From Phytopseudomonas dryadis (GTDB taxonomy: Bacteria > Pseudomonadota > Gammaproteobacteria > Pseudomonadales > Pseudomonadaceae): a stretch of 64,000 nt of DNA. The stretch covers positions 1-64,000 of the forward strand of contig NZ_QJUM01000001.1 of NCBI RefSeq assembly GCF_004327355.1, given 5' to 3'. The translations under genes and the position numbers were made by a program. Below, piece after piece: positions 26,610 to 38,545 of the stretch (position 1 is its first letter; each line of letters starts with the position of its first letter). The notes beneath the pieces were generated by a model, which did no database searches, had not been told where the DNA came from, and saw nothing but the letters and a program-made list of their open reading frames with translations.

Positions 26610-27077
26610 TCAGTCCCACTGCGGTTCGCAGTGCACCTCGCTGGTTACCGAATTGGCGATGAAACAGGCCTCGTGCGCCGCATGATGCAGGGCCTGCAAC
26701 TGGGGCGCATCGGGCTGGGGGCCGGCGCCGAAGCTGACGCGCGGGCGCAACACGACTTCGGTCATGGCCAGCTTGCCCTGGCTGTCGCGAGCCAGCGTGC
26801 CCCGGGCGCAATCCTCGTAGCGATCGACCTGAAAGCCCTGCTTGGCGGCCAGGGACAGGAACCAGAGCATATGACAGCTCGACAGCGAGGCGACGAACGC
26901 CTCTTCGGGGTCCACGGCGCTGGCGTCGGACATCGGCAGGGGGACGACGTGGGGCGAGGAAGAGGCGGCCACTTCCAGACCGCCATCGAACTGCCAGCGG
27001 TGGGCGCGGCTGTAGCGATTGTCGAGGAAGGCTTGTTCGCCCCGTAGCCAGAGGATGGTCGCGTGATAAGCAGACAT
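26610..27077 (-). CDS. OsmC/Ohr family protein
   Basis: A 155-aa OsmC-fold protein. The sequence has the family's peroxidatic-cysteine segment VASLSSCHMLWFLSLAAKQG, with a cysteine at about residue 60, and a second cysteine later in HHAAHEACFIANSV (about residue 140); the two form the reactive pair used to reduce organic hydroperoxides. The QPDAPQLQALHHAAH segment and N-terminal HATILWLRGEQAFLDNRYSRAH fit the YhfA/OsmC-like branch. Start MSAYHATILWL at 27077 is clearly the conserved one. Stress regulation is likely but no site is visible. Confidence 0.9.
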   Translation of the reverse strand: MSAYHATILWLRGEQAFLDNRYSRAHRWQFDGGLEVAASSSPHVVPLPMSDASAVDPEEAFVASLSSCHMLWFLSLAAKQGFQVDRYEDCARGTLARDSQGKLAMTEVVLRPRVSFGAGPQPDAPQLQALHHAAHEACFIANSVTSEVHCEPQWD

Positions 27078-27222
27078 GCTTGAACTCCTGTGAAAAACTT
27101 GCGATGAAACGCTCCGTGTCGTGCGATTGTCGCAGACAATAGTGTCGCGACGCAGATCAAATGTCGGTCGCACGGTATCTACACGGGATTCAGCAATAAG
27201 CGCGCAGCATTGCCACATTCGT

Positions 27223-27312
27223 GTGGGAGCCGCGACCTCGCGGCGAATCGTGGCCATCGCGCGTTTGTGCGGCATGGCCGCCAGCGCATCGCGCCGGGGG
27301 CGGCGCTCCCAC
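27223..27312. repeat. REPIN-type inverted repeat
   Basis: The outer arms are GTGGGAGC (27223-27230) and GCTCCCAC (27305-27312), extended by CGCGACCTCGCGGCGA on the left and CGCGCCGGGGGCG on the right. The 90-bp unit can form one long hairpin, as REP doublets do. It lies in the 340-bp gap between the OsmC and ZIP genes; the rest of that gap shows no gene or clear promoter. The left arm matches the REP elements at 22917. Confidence 0.7.
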
Positions 27313-27417
27313 GGGCGAATCCTGATTGCGAACGGGCTCTTGCAGGCCGGGAATCAAGACGGTATCCACGGGAGTCCGACATCCGTCCCGCTATTTCGAT
27401 CGTTACCGAGGGCTTTC

Positions 27418-28347
27418 ATGCAAACACTTCCCCAGCCGCACAACAGCCTTGTACAAGCCTGGCTCGCCCAGATGCGGGCTTCGCCCTGGATCGCCACGGG
27501 CCTGGGCATTTCCCTGCTGGCAGTGCTGTGGCTGCTGGTCAGCAGTACCTTCAACGCCTTCTTCGCCGACAATCCCGAGCGGCTGCGGCACGCCCTGTAC
27601 GGTGGTGGCGCGGGGTTCGCCGCCACGGCCGCCGGCGCCATGCTGGCCCTGGCCCTGGGCAGCATCAGTGTGCGCACCCAGGACACCCTGCTCGGTTTCG
27701 CCGCCGGCATGATGCTCGCCGCCAGTTCGTTCTCGCTGATCCTGCCCGGGCTGGAAGCAGCGCAAGGCATCACCGGCAACGGCATGCTCGGTGCCGCCAC
27801 CGTGGTGCTGGGCCTCGGCCTGGGGGTGTTGCTGATGCTCGGCCTGGATCGCTTCACCCCGCACGAGCACGAAAGCACCGGACCCTGCGGGCCGGAAAGC
27901 GAGCGGATCAGCCGGGTGTGGCTGTTCGTCTTCGCCATCACCTTGCATAACCTGCCCGAGGGCATGGCCATCGGGGTCGGCTTCGCTGGCGATGACCTGA
28001 CGGTCGGCATTCCCCTGGCCACCGCTATCGCCATTCAGGACATCCCCGAGGGGCTGGCCGTGGCCCTGGCGCTGCGCACCACCGGTCTGTCGGCATTGAA
28101 TGCCGCGCTGATCGCCATGGCCAGCGGCCTGATGGAGCCGATCGGGGCATTGGTCGGCGTCGGCATGTCCAGTGGTTACGCGCTGGCGTATCCGATAGGC
28201 CTGGGGCTGGCCGCCGGGGCAATGCTGTTCGTGGTGTCCCACGAGATCATCCCCGAGACTCATCGCAATGGTCACCAGACCCCGGCGACCCTGGGGCTGA
28301 TGGGCGGCTTTGCGGTGATGATGTTCCTGGATACCGCGCTGGGCTGA
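27418..28347 (+). CDS. ZIP family divalent metal transporter
   Basis: A 309-aa polytopic protein with about eight membrane helices. The two metal-site helices carry HNLPEGMAIG (TM4) and QDIPEGLAV (TM5), the defining ZIP motifs that hold the binuclear metal centre; SHEIIPETHR lies near the end. A long N-terminal extension (about 45 residues, with one extra helix WIATGLGISLLAVLWLL) and a histidine-containing loop HEHESTGPCGPES are typical of the GufA/ZupT-like branch. It should import zinc or other divalent cations into the cytoplasm. The start at 27418 was chosen from the family N-terminus. Confidence 0.9.
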   Translation: MQTLPQPHNSLVQAWLAQMRASPWIATGLGISLLAVLWLLVSSTFNAFFADNPERLRHALYGGGAGFAATAAGAMLALALGSISVRTQDTLLGFAAGMMLAASSFSLILPGLEAAQGITGNGMLGAATVVLGLGLGVLLMLGLDRFTPHEHESTGPCGPESERISRVWLFVFAITLHNLPEGMAIGVGFAGDDLTVGIPLATAIAIQDIPEGLAVALALRTTGLSALNAALIAMASGLMEPIGALVGVGMSSGYALAYPIGLGLAAGAMLFVVSHEIIPETHRNGHQTPATLGLMGGFAVMMFLDTALG

Positions 28348-28424
28348 TTGGCCTTTGCCGGCGCCTCATGCAAACTGCCGCATGCTGGCTGTCGTTGCGA
28401 AGGAAGTGGAGTTCGTGCGTGCGA

Positions 28425-29219
28425 ATGAGTGAGGTCATGGGGCGAGGGCGCCGATTCGGCCGTGTCGTGTGCGTGCTGGGCGCATTGTGCGGCAGCGCGG
28501 CGGCGTTGGCAGAGCCCGAGCCGCTGCATGTGTATGTCGGCCAGGGGCAGATGCCCTTTGCCAACGGTAGCGCTGCGCAAGCGGGCCTGTTCGGCGATCT
28601 CATGCGTGAACTCTGCGTGCGTATCGAGCGGCAATGCCTGTTTCGCAGCGTGCCCTGGCGGCGGGTGCTGAGTGCGGCGGCCGAGGATCCACACGGCATC
28701 GTGCTCAACCTGGGGCGAACCCGGGAGCGGGAAGACAGTTTCGTCTGGCTGCTCGACGTGCTGCCCACGCCCTATGTGCTGGCCAGTCAGGACCGGGCGT
28801 TCGACAGCATCGCCGACGCGCTGGCCGCCGGCCCGGTCGCGGTGATGGCCGGCACGCCGCGAGCCGCCGCTGTCAACGCCGCACGTCGTGGCCGCCAGCA
28901 GGTGGTCGAGGTCACCGATCCCGAGCAGGCCGCACACCTGCTGCACAGCGGCCGAGTCGCCACCTGGTACGAGATCGATCTGCGTATCCTCTACCTGTGG
29001 CGGTACCTGGGGTACGACTCGTCCCCGCTATTCGGGCAGCCGATCAACCACACCCGCAGCTACATCGCCAGCGGCCTCAACCTCGAGGATGCCGAGCTGG
29101 TACATCAGCGCATGCTGGCGGCATTTCGTGACATGCGCCGGGACGGCAGCTGGCAGCGGATACTCGCCACTTACCTGGGGCCGGACAAAGCCGGGGCTGT
29201 GCTGTCGGACGATACCTGA
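28425..29219 (+). CDS. Periplasmic amino-acid-type substrate-binding protein
   Basis: A 264-aa protein of the SBP_bac_3 (PBPb) fold. A signal peptide is present (VVCVLGALCGSAAALAEP), then LHVYVGQGQMPFANG, and the domain-closing segment DLMRELCVRIERQCLFRSVPW shared by the family. It has no transporter genes next to it, so it may be an orphan binding protein or a sensor-type domain, as is common in pseudomonads. Ligand unknown. Start is uncertain: ATG 28425 (GGAG 11 bases upstream), GTG 28419 and ATG 28437 are all possible. Confidence 0.8.
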   Translation: MSEVMGRGRRFGRVVCVLGALCGSAAALAEPEPLHVYVGQGQMPFANGSAAQAGLFGDLMRELCVRIERQCLFRSVPWRRVLSAAAEDPHGIVLNLGRTREREDSFVWLLDVLPTPYVLASQDRAFDSIADALAAGPVAVMAGTPRAAAVNAARRGRQQVVEVTDPEQAAHLLHSGRVATWYEIDLRILYLWRYLGYDSSPLFGQPINHTRSYIASGLNLEDAELVHQRMLAAFRDMRRDGSWQRILATYLGPDKAGAVLSDDT

Positions 29220-29267
29220 GTCATGCTAGCCTTTCGTTTTGGCTGAAAAAGCCGCGTGGAGCGCCCG

Positions 29268-29570
29268 ATGAAGTTCATACACCAGCGCGAACACCTCAAT
29301 GAAGACGATATCGTCGTCATCGAGTGCTCGCAGACCTGCAACATCCGCCTGATGAACGATGCCAATTTCCGCAGCTTCAAGAATGGCGGGCGCCATACCT
29401 ACCACGGCGGCGCGTTCGACAAGTTCCCGGCGAAGATCGTCGTGCCCAGCAGCGGCTTCTGGAACATCACCCTCGATACCGTCAGCCGCAAGGCGATCAG
29501 CGTGACCCGCAAACCGACGCTCAAGCACTCGATCAAGATCGTACGGCGTTCGTCGTCTCACCTGTCGTGA
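29268..29570 (+). CDS. DUF1883 domain protein
   Basis: A 100-aa protein of the DUF1883 family. It begins MKFIHQREHLNEDDIVVIEC and contains FRSFKNGGRHTYHGGAFDKFP and VPSSGFWNITLDTV, the segments that define the family. The fold is a small beta-rich domain with no known enzyme activity. The start has GGAG 8 bases upstream; a GTG four codons earlier is possible. It stands alone between the binding-protein gene and a convergent lipoprotein gene. Confidence 0.88.
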   Translation: MKFIHQREHLNEDDIVVIECSQTCNIRLMNDANFRSFKNGGRHTYHGGAFDKFPAKIVVPSSGFWNITLDTVSRKAISVTRKPTLKHSIKIVRRSSSHLS

Positions 29571-29621
29571 CAGCGGTTGCTCGCCGCCGCAGCGCTGGCT
29601 GAATGACAGGCCTCCGGGCCT

Positions 29622-29978
29622 CTATTGCTCGCGTGACAGGCCAAAAAAGGTACCGCCAGCCCCGTCTGGCGTCAGCGTCACCAAGAATGGAATCTGCCGA
29701 TCGCACAACTGAACCAGCCAGCGCTCCTCGACACTGCCATATTGCTGCGAGGCGATGCTTGGCCCGGTTCCCACCGGATTGATCTTGAGCACCTGGGTCT
29801 GGATGGATTCGACCTGATTGCACTTGGCATAAAGCTTCGCCTGCATGATCAGATGCTGCGAGATATCAGACTTGAGCGTGCCATCCGCATGGGATTCACC
29901 AGTGAAAGGCACCTTCGTGGCACAGCCCGCCAGGACCAGCAGCAGTGTCAGTGACGTGAGATAAAATCCATTTTTCAT
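29622..29978 (-). CDS. Putative lipoprotein, 118 aa
   Basis: Signal peptide MKNGFYLTSLTLLLVLAGC with lipobox LAGC, so an outer- or inner-membrane lipoprotein. The mature part has the segment HLIMQAKLYAKCNQVESIQTQVLKINP, a cysteine pair (C60 and C99 approximately) that could form a disulfide, and ends GGTFFGLSREQ. I do not recognise the family. It lies between the convergent DUF1883 gene and the small gene downstream of metH. Confidence 0.7.
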   Translation of the reverse strand: MKNGFYLTSLTLLLVLAGCATKVPFTGESHADGTLKSDISQHLIMQAKLYAKCNQVESIQTQVLKINPVGTGPSIASQQYGSVEERWLVQLCDRQIPFLVTLTPDGAGGTFFGLSREQ

Positions 29979-30128
29979 TGTCTTTCCTTCAGATAGCAAC
30001 GTTCATTGAGGTCATCGCTCAGTGCCTGACCAGAATGATGCTCCAGGCGGCCACTAGAGTTGGCTTGCCAGTGGGGGGCGGCTTCCCAGGCCTCCATACC
30101 CATAACGGATAGTCGCCATCGTCCCGAC

Positions 30129-30451
30129 TTATTCGTCGTCGCTGCTGGCGGCCGTTGCCGCGAAACACTTGAGCCCATGCCCCGAGAGGTTCCAGCCGTC
30201 ATCCTCGGCCCGGTACTCGGCTTCCATCACCGCGTTATAGCTGAACTGCCAGTGTTTGCGCTCGCGCCCGTCCTGGGCCTCGATGCTCAGCACTGGCGCT
30301 TCGCTGGCGAAGCTCTGCCCGGCTGCGGCGGCGGCATCGGCCTGATCGAGCAGGGCGTCGTCGAGCTGGAAGGCGAAGGCGTGCAGGCCGTCGATCTCCA
30401 GCATGTCGGCGCTTTCCAGCTGATCGAGCAGGTACGGCACTGGCTCGTCGT

Positions 30452-30455
<4 letters not shown>
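30129..30455 (-). CDS. Conserved Pseudomonas hypothetical protein, metH-linked
   Basis: A 108-aa acidic protein with no signal peptide or membrane helix. It is probably cytoplasmic. Two stretches stand out: [25 protein letters not shown] and [22 protein letters not shown]. Its ATG overlaps the metH stop codon by 4 bp, so it is translationally coupled to methionine synthase. A similar small gene is found at this position in P. aeruginosa. Function unknown; the coupling suggests a link to MetH but is not evidence of one. Confidence 0.8.
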
Positions 30456-34168
<3,713 letters not shown>

Positions 34169-34272
34169 GGACGACGCTACCTGAACGGGACTGCAAACAA
34201 GGGGACGGGATAATAGCAAAGGTTGGCGGTTTTTCTGCGCCGCGCGCCATTGCATGAATTATGCTCATGTTG

Positions 34273-34300
34273 GTAGCTACAAGCCGCAAGCTTGAGGCTT
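34273..34300. repeat. REP-like half element between metH and cti
   Basis: The stretch AGCTACAAGCCGCAAGCTT followed by GAGGCTTATGGCT matches one arm of the inverted repeat at 9814-9872. It lies in the 213-bp divergent region. No obvious promoter was found; TAGAAT (34346-34351) could be a -10 for cti but lacks a -35. Confidence 0.5.
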
Positions 34301-34381
34301 ATGGCTGCCACCCGCAGGGTAATGGCGCAGCGCTGCCGCTGCGGCTAGAATCGCCGGTCATTTTTTGCCGGAACGTCGAAC

Positions 34382-36661
34382 ATGCTGCCCCGGGTGCTGT
34401 CGAGCCTATGCCTTTTTCTGGTCAGCCCGTTGCTGGCCGCGCAGCCCATTTCCTACAGCCGGGACATCCAGCCGATCTTCACCCGCCACTGCGTGGCCTG
34501 CCATGCCTGCTATGACGCGCCGTGCCAGCTCAACCTGGGCAGCGGCGAAGGCGCCGAGCGTGGTGCCAACAAGCTGCCGGTGTACGACGGCACGCGCAGC
34601 AAGACCCAGGACACCACGCGTCTGTTCGTCGATGCCCATGGCGAGCAGGCCTGGCGGCGCAAGGACTTCTTCTCGGTGCTGGAGCAGCAGGGCAGTCAGG
34701 CGGCGCTGATGGCGCGCATGCTCGAACTGGGCCATGCCACGCCGCTGGCGGCCAACGGCAAACTGCCCCAAGAGCTGGCCATCGGTATCGACCGGGTCAA
34801 CCAGTGCCCGTTGCCGGGTGAGTTCGATGCCTTTGCCGGCGACAACCCCATGGCCGGCATGCCGTTCGCCGTGACCGGGCTCAGCGAGCAGGACTACCAG
34901 ACCGTGCAGCGCTGGCTGGCCGAGGGCGCGCCGCTCGACCAGGTGGACCTGGTCGCCAGCGCCGCCGAGGCGCGACAGATAGCCAGCTGGGAAGCTTTTC
35001 TCAATGCTCCGGGGGCGCGGCAGCAACTGGTCAGTCGCTGGCTCTACGAGCATCTGTTTCTCGCCCATCTGTATTTTGATGATGGCGAGTCCGGGCACTT
35101 CTTCCAACTGGTGCGCTCGCGCACGCCCAGCGGCGAGCCGGTGGACATCGTCGCCACGCGCCGGCCCAACGATGATCCGGGTACCACCATCTATTACCGC
35201 CTGCAGCCGATCCAGGGCGTGATCGTGCACAAGACGCACATCACCTACCCGTTGAGCGCGCAGAAACTGCAGCGGGTCAAGACGCTGTTCCTCGGCAGCG
35301 ACTGGCAGGTGGATAGCCTGCCCGGCTATGGCGTGCAGCGCCGCGCCAATCCCTTCGAGACCTTCGCCGCGATTCCGGCCCGGGCGCGCTACCAGTTCAT
35401 GCTCGATAACGCCGAATACTTCGTGCGCACCTTCATCCGCGGGCCGGTGTGTCGCGGGCAGATCGCCACCGACGTGATTCGCGACAATTTCTGGGTGCTG
35501 TTCCAGGACCCGCAGCACGACCTGTATGTCACCGACCCGGCTTACCGCGGCGAAACCACGCCGTTGCTGGCCATGCCCGGCCAGCTCGACCAGATCGGCG
35601 ATCTACTCGGGCTGTGGCGCAGCTATCGTGACAAACGCAACGACTACGAGAAATTGCGCGCCCGGAGCTATGCCGACGCCCCGGCGCCGCAGTGGTCGCA
35701 TATCTGGGCCGGCAACGACAACGCGCTGCTGTCGATCTTCCGTCAGCACGACAGCGCCGCGGTGCGCAAAGGCCTGATCGGCGAGATCCCGCAGACCCTG
35801 TGGTGGATGGATTACCCGCTGCTGGAGCGCACCTACTACCAACTGGTGGTCAACTTCGACGTGTTCGGCAACGTCTCGCACCAGGCGCAGACGCGGCTGT
35901 ACTTCGACCTGATCCGCAATGGCGCCGAGCAGAACTTCCTGCGTCTGATGCCGGCCGATGCGCGCCAGGGCCTGTTCAGCGACTGGTACCAGAACAGCGG
36001 CAAGCTGAAAGCCTGGATGGACTACTACCCGCTGGACCGCAAGACCCCGAGCGGGCTGACGCTTGCCGAAGAAGACCCCAAGCGTGACTTCGCCCAGGGC
36101 TTGCTGCAGCGCTTCGCCAGCCTCAATGCGCGGCCCGATCCGATCAACCGCTGCACGGGCGCCCACTGCCATCGCGACGACCTGCCGGCCGAGCTGCGCA
36201 ACGCCGAGCAGGCGCTGAGCCGCCTGGCCGCACGCCCGGCGGCGGCGCTCAAGGTCATCCGGCAGTTGCCGGAAGCGACCCTGCTGCGCGTCGAAACCGA
36301 GGATGGCAAGCGCGAGGTGTACAGCCTGCTGCGCAATCGCGCCCATAGCAACGTGGCCTTCATGTTCGGCGAGGACCTGCGTTATCAACCGCGCCTGGAC
36401 ACCCTGACCCTCTACCCGGGCGTGCTCAGCAGCTACCCGAACTTCATGTTCTCGTTGCGGACGCTGGAGGTTCCCGAGTTCGTCGGCGCGCTGGAGCAGG
36501 CGAAGGATGCCGCCGGCTTCGAGCGTGTCGTCGCACGCTGGGGTATCCGCCGTAGCCATCCCGAGTTCTGGCGCTACTTCCATGACCTCACGGCCTATAT
36601 CCGCGAAACCGAGCCGGTGGAGGCGGGGGTGCTGGATATGAATCGCTACCAGAACCTCTGA
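34382..36661 (+). CDS. cti: Cti, heme-containing fatty acid cis/trans isomerase
   Basis: A 759-aa periplasmic enzyme. A signal peptide (SSLCLFLVSPLLAA) is followed directly by a c-type heme site CVACH (C37, C40, H41) in RHCVACHAC. The body contains RDNFWVLFQDPQHDLYVTDP, WIWAGNDNALL and YYQLVVNFDVFGN, characteristic of Cti. It converts cis-unsaturated fatty acids in membrane lipids into trans, which stiffens the membrane under solvent or heat stress, mostly in Pseudomonas and Vibrio. In P. aeruginosa two small genes (tse1, tsi1) sit between metH and cti; there is no room for them here. Confidence 0.96.
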   Translation: MLPRVLSSLCLFLVSPLLAAQPISYSRDIQPIFTRHCVACHACYDAPCQLNLGSGEGAERGANKLPVYDGTRSKTQDTTRLFVDAHGEQAWRRKDFFSVLEQQGSQAALMARMLELGHATPLAANGKLPQELAIGIDRVNQCPLPGEFDAFAGDNPMAGMPFAVTGLSEQDYQTVQRWLAEGAPLDQVDLVASAAEARQIASWEAFLNAPGARQQLVSRWLYEHLFLAHLYFDDGESGHFFQLVRSRTPSGEPVDIVATRRPNDDPGTTIYYRLQPIQGVIVHKTHITYPLSAQKLQRVKTLFLGSDWQVDSLPGYGVQRRANPFETFAAIPARARYQFMLDNAEYFVRTFIRGPVCRGQIATDVIRDNFWVLFQDPQHDLYVTDPAYRGETTPLLAMPGQLDQIGDLLGLWRSYRDKRNDYEKLRARSYADAPAPQWSHIWAGNDNALLSIFRQHDSAAVRKGLIGEIPQTLWWMDYPLLERTYYQLVVNFDVFGNVSHQAQTRLYFDLIRNGAEQNFLRLMPADARQGLFSDWYQNSGKLKAWMDYYPLDRKTPSGLTLAEEDPKRDFAQGLLQRFASLNARPDPINRCTGAHCHRDDLPAELRNAEQALSRLAARPAAALKVIRQLPEATLLRVETEDGKREVYSLLRNRAHSNVAFMFGEDLRYQPRLDTLTLYPGVLSSYPNFMFSLRTLEVPEFVGALEQAKDAAGFERVVARWGIRRSHPEFWRYFHDLTAYIRETEPVEAGVLDMNRYQNL

Positions 36662-36806
36662 GTCCATGCCCCGCAAGGGGCGGCGTTTTTGCCAGACCTT
36701 TCTCCGCCCTCTGCGGTCGGACGCTGTGCGCCCCTGTTTCGGGACGGGGTGCTACAGCTATTCGACGTCCTGGCGTCAGGTAAAGAGAAGGAGGGGTTGG
36801 GTTTTT

Positions 36807-37838
36807 ATGTTGATTTCAGTACAGGCGCTGCGTGCGTTGGCGGCCTGGGTCGTGGTTTTCCATCATGTGATGCAAGTGTTCTTCAATTTCGAGGCGGACA
36901 GTTTCATTGGCCAGCTGTTCGCCGACAAGGGCGCCGTCGGCGTCGATGTGTTCTTCATCATCAGCGGGCTGGTGATCTACCTGTCCACCCAGGGCAAGGA
37001 GGTCACGCCCTGGCGTTTCATGCTCAATCGCGCCCTGCGCATCGCGCCGGCCTACTGGCTGTACACGCTGCTCGCCGCCCTGATCATCGCCTTTGCCAAT
37101 CCGGTGATGCCGACCCAGGAATTCGACCTGCAGCACCTGATGCTGTCATTGCTGTTCATCCCCGCAGAGAATCCCGCCGGTTTCGGCCTCTATCCGACGC
37201 TCAACGTCGGCTGGACGCTGAACTACGAAATGTTCTTCTACCTGCTGTTCGCCCTGGCCTTCACCGTGCCCGAGCGCTTTCGCCTGAGCCTGATCGCCGC
37301 TGCGCTGTTGCTCAGCGGCCTGCTGGCGCGGCAGCCGTGGGTCAGCGACTTCTACCGCGACAGCATCGTCTACGAGTTCCTCTTCGGCGTGGTGCTGGGC
37401 ATGTTCTATCGCCGTGGCTGGATTCGTCAGGGCCTGTGGCTGCCGGTGCTGCTGATCGCCGCTGCGCTGCTGGCCATCTATCATCTCGACAACTCCATGC
37501 GCCTGTTGCACTGGGGCCTGCCCAGCGCCCTGATCGTCGCGGCCTGCGTTGCCATGGAACCCTGGTTCCGCGGCAACCGCCTGCTGGCGAGAATGGGCGA
37601 CTGTTCCTATTCGGTGTATCTGCTGCACGTCATCGTGCTGTCGCTGGGCTGGTACCTGCAGGCCAGCCTGGACTTGAACCCGTATTGGGTAATCGCCGCC
37701 TGCATGCCGGTGATCGCGCTGGCCTCCTGGGGCAGCTACGAGCTGATCGAGAAGCGCTTTTTCCGCCAGGCCAAGGCCTGGGTGGCTGCCGAAGCGGCAG
37801 GCGGCGGGGCGCAAGGCCTTTCCCGAGTAAAACAGTAG
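36807..37838 (+). CDS. Acyltransferase 3 family membrane protein (OafA/YrhL-like)
   Basis: A 343-aa protein with about ten membrane helices. It opens LISVQALRALAAWVVVFHHV, with the catalytic histidine in the VFHHV region, followed by VGVDVFFIISGLVIYLS and RFMLNRALRIAPAYWLYT, all canonical for the family. It acetylates or acylates extracytoplasmic sugars such as O-antigen or exopolysaccharide. The start has AAGGAGGGG (36788-36796) upstream. It separates cti from nfuA, which are adjacent in some relatives, so it may be a lineage-specific insertion. The substrate cannot be read from sequence. Confidence 0.9.
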   Translation: MLISVQALRALAAWVVVFHHVMQVFFNFEADSFIGQLFADKGAVGVDVFFIISGLVIYLSTQGKEVTPWRFMLNRALRIAPAYWLYTLLAALIIAFANPVMPTQEFDLQHLMLSLLFIPAENPAGFGLYPTLNVGWTLNYEMFFYLLFALAFTVPERFRLSLIAAALLLSGLLARQPWVSDFYRDSIVYEFLFGVVLGMFYRRGWIRQGLWLPVLLIAAALLAIYHLDNSMRLLHWGLPSALIVAACVAMEPWFRGNRLLARMGDCSYSVYLLHVIVLSLGWYLQASLDLNPYWVIAACMPVIALASWGSYELIEKRFFRQAKAWVAAEAAGGGAQGLSRVKQ

Positions 37839-37897
37839 GACTTTATCCGCATGGAGCATTTGGCGTACACTGCAGCCCATGACCGTGAGGAGTTGCC

Positions 37898-38482
37898 ATG
37901 AGCACCATTACCATTACCGACGCCGCCCATGACTACCTGGCAGACCTGCTGAGCAAGCAGGACACGCCGGGGATCGGCATCCGCGTTTTCATCACCCAGC
38001 CCGGCACCCAGTACGCCGAGACCTGCATCGCCTATTGCAAGCCGGGCGAGCAGAAGCCGGAAGACCAGGCCATCGGCCTGGCCAGCTTCACCGCCTGGAT
38101 CGATGCCGTCAGCGAGCCGTTCCTCGAGGATGCCGTGGTCGATTACGCCACCGACCGCATGGGTGGCCAGCTGACCATCAAGGCACCGAACGCCAAGGTG
38201 CCGATGGTCAACGAAGACAGCCCGATCAACGAGCGCATCAGCTATTACCTGCAGACCGAGATCAACCCCGGCCTGGCCAGCCATGGCGGTGAGGTCAGCC
38301 TGATCGACGTGGTCGAGGACGGTATCGCCGTGCTCAGGTTCGGCGGCGGTTGCCAGGGCTGCGGCCAGGTCGACCTGACCCTCAAGGAGGGGATCGAGAA
38401 AACCCTGCTCGAGCGTATCCCGGAGCTCAAGGGGGTGCGCGACGTGACCGATCACACCAACAAGGAAAACGCCTACTACTGA
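37898..38482 (+). CDS. nfuA: Fe/S biogenesis protein NfuA
   Basis: A 194-aa iron-sulfur carrier. The N-terminal half is a degenerate A-type scaffold ([30 protein letters not shown]), and the C-terminal Nfu domain carries [14 protein letters not shown], whose CxxC bridges a 4Fe-4S cluster between two monomers. It delivers clusters to apo-enzymes, especially under oxidative or iron stress. Length and domain order are normal. It converges with an MFS transporter gene, and a G-quadruplex motif lies in the gap. Confidence 0.97.
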   Translation: MSTITITDAAHDYLADLLSKQDTPGIGIRVFITQPGTQYAETCIAYCKPGEQKPEDQAIGLASFTAWIDAVSEPFLEDAVVDYATDRMGGQLTIKAPNAKVPMVNEDSPINERISYYLQTEINPGLASHGGEVSLIDVVEDGIAVLRFGGGCQGCGQVDLTLKEGIEKTLLERIPELKGVRDVTDHTNKENAYY

Positions 38483-38523
38483 TCGCCGACCTGCGTCCCG
38501 GGCCGCGCTCGCCCGGCCCGGAC

Positions 38524-38542
38524 GGGGCGGGGCGGGGCGGGG
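38524..38542 (+). other. G-quadruplex motif between convergent genes
   Basis: Four runs of four G separated by single C residues (GGGGCGGGGCGGGGCGGGG) lie in the 63-bp gap between the ends of nfuA and the MFS gene. In RNA from the nfuA direction this would fit a tight parallel quadruplex; on the opposite strand it is C-rich. No hairpin terminator is present in the gap. Whether it forms or functions is not known. Confidence 0.8.
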
Positions 38543-38545
38543 CGT

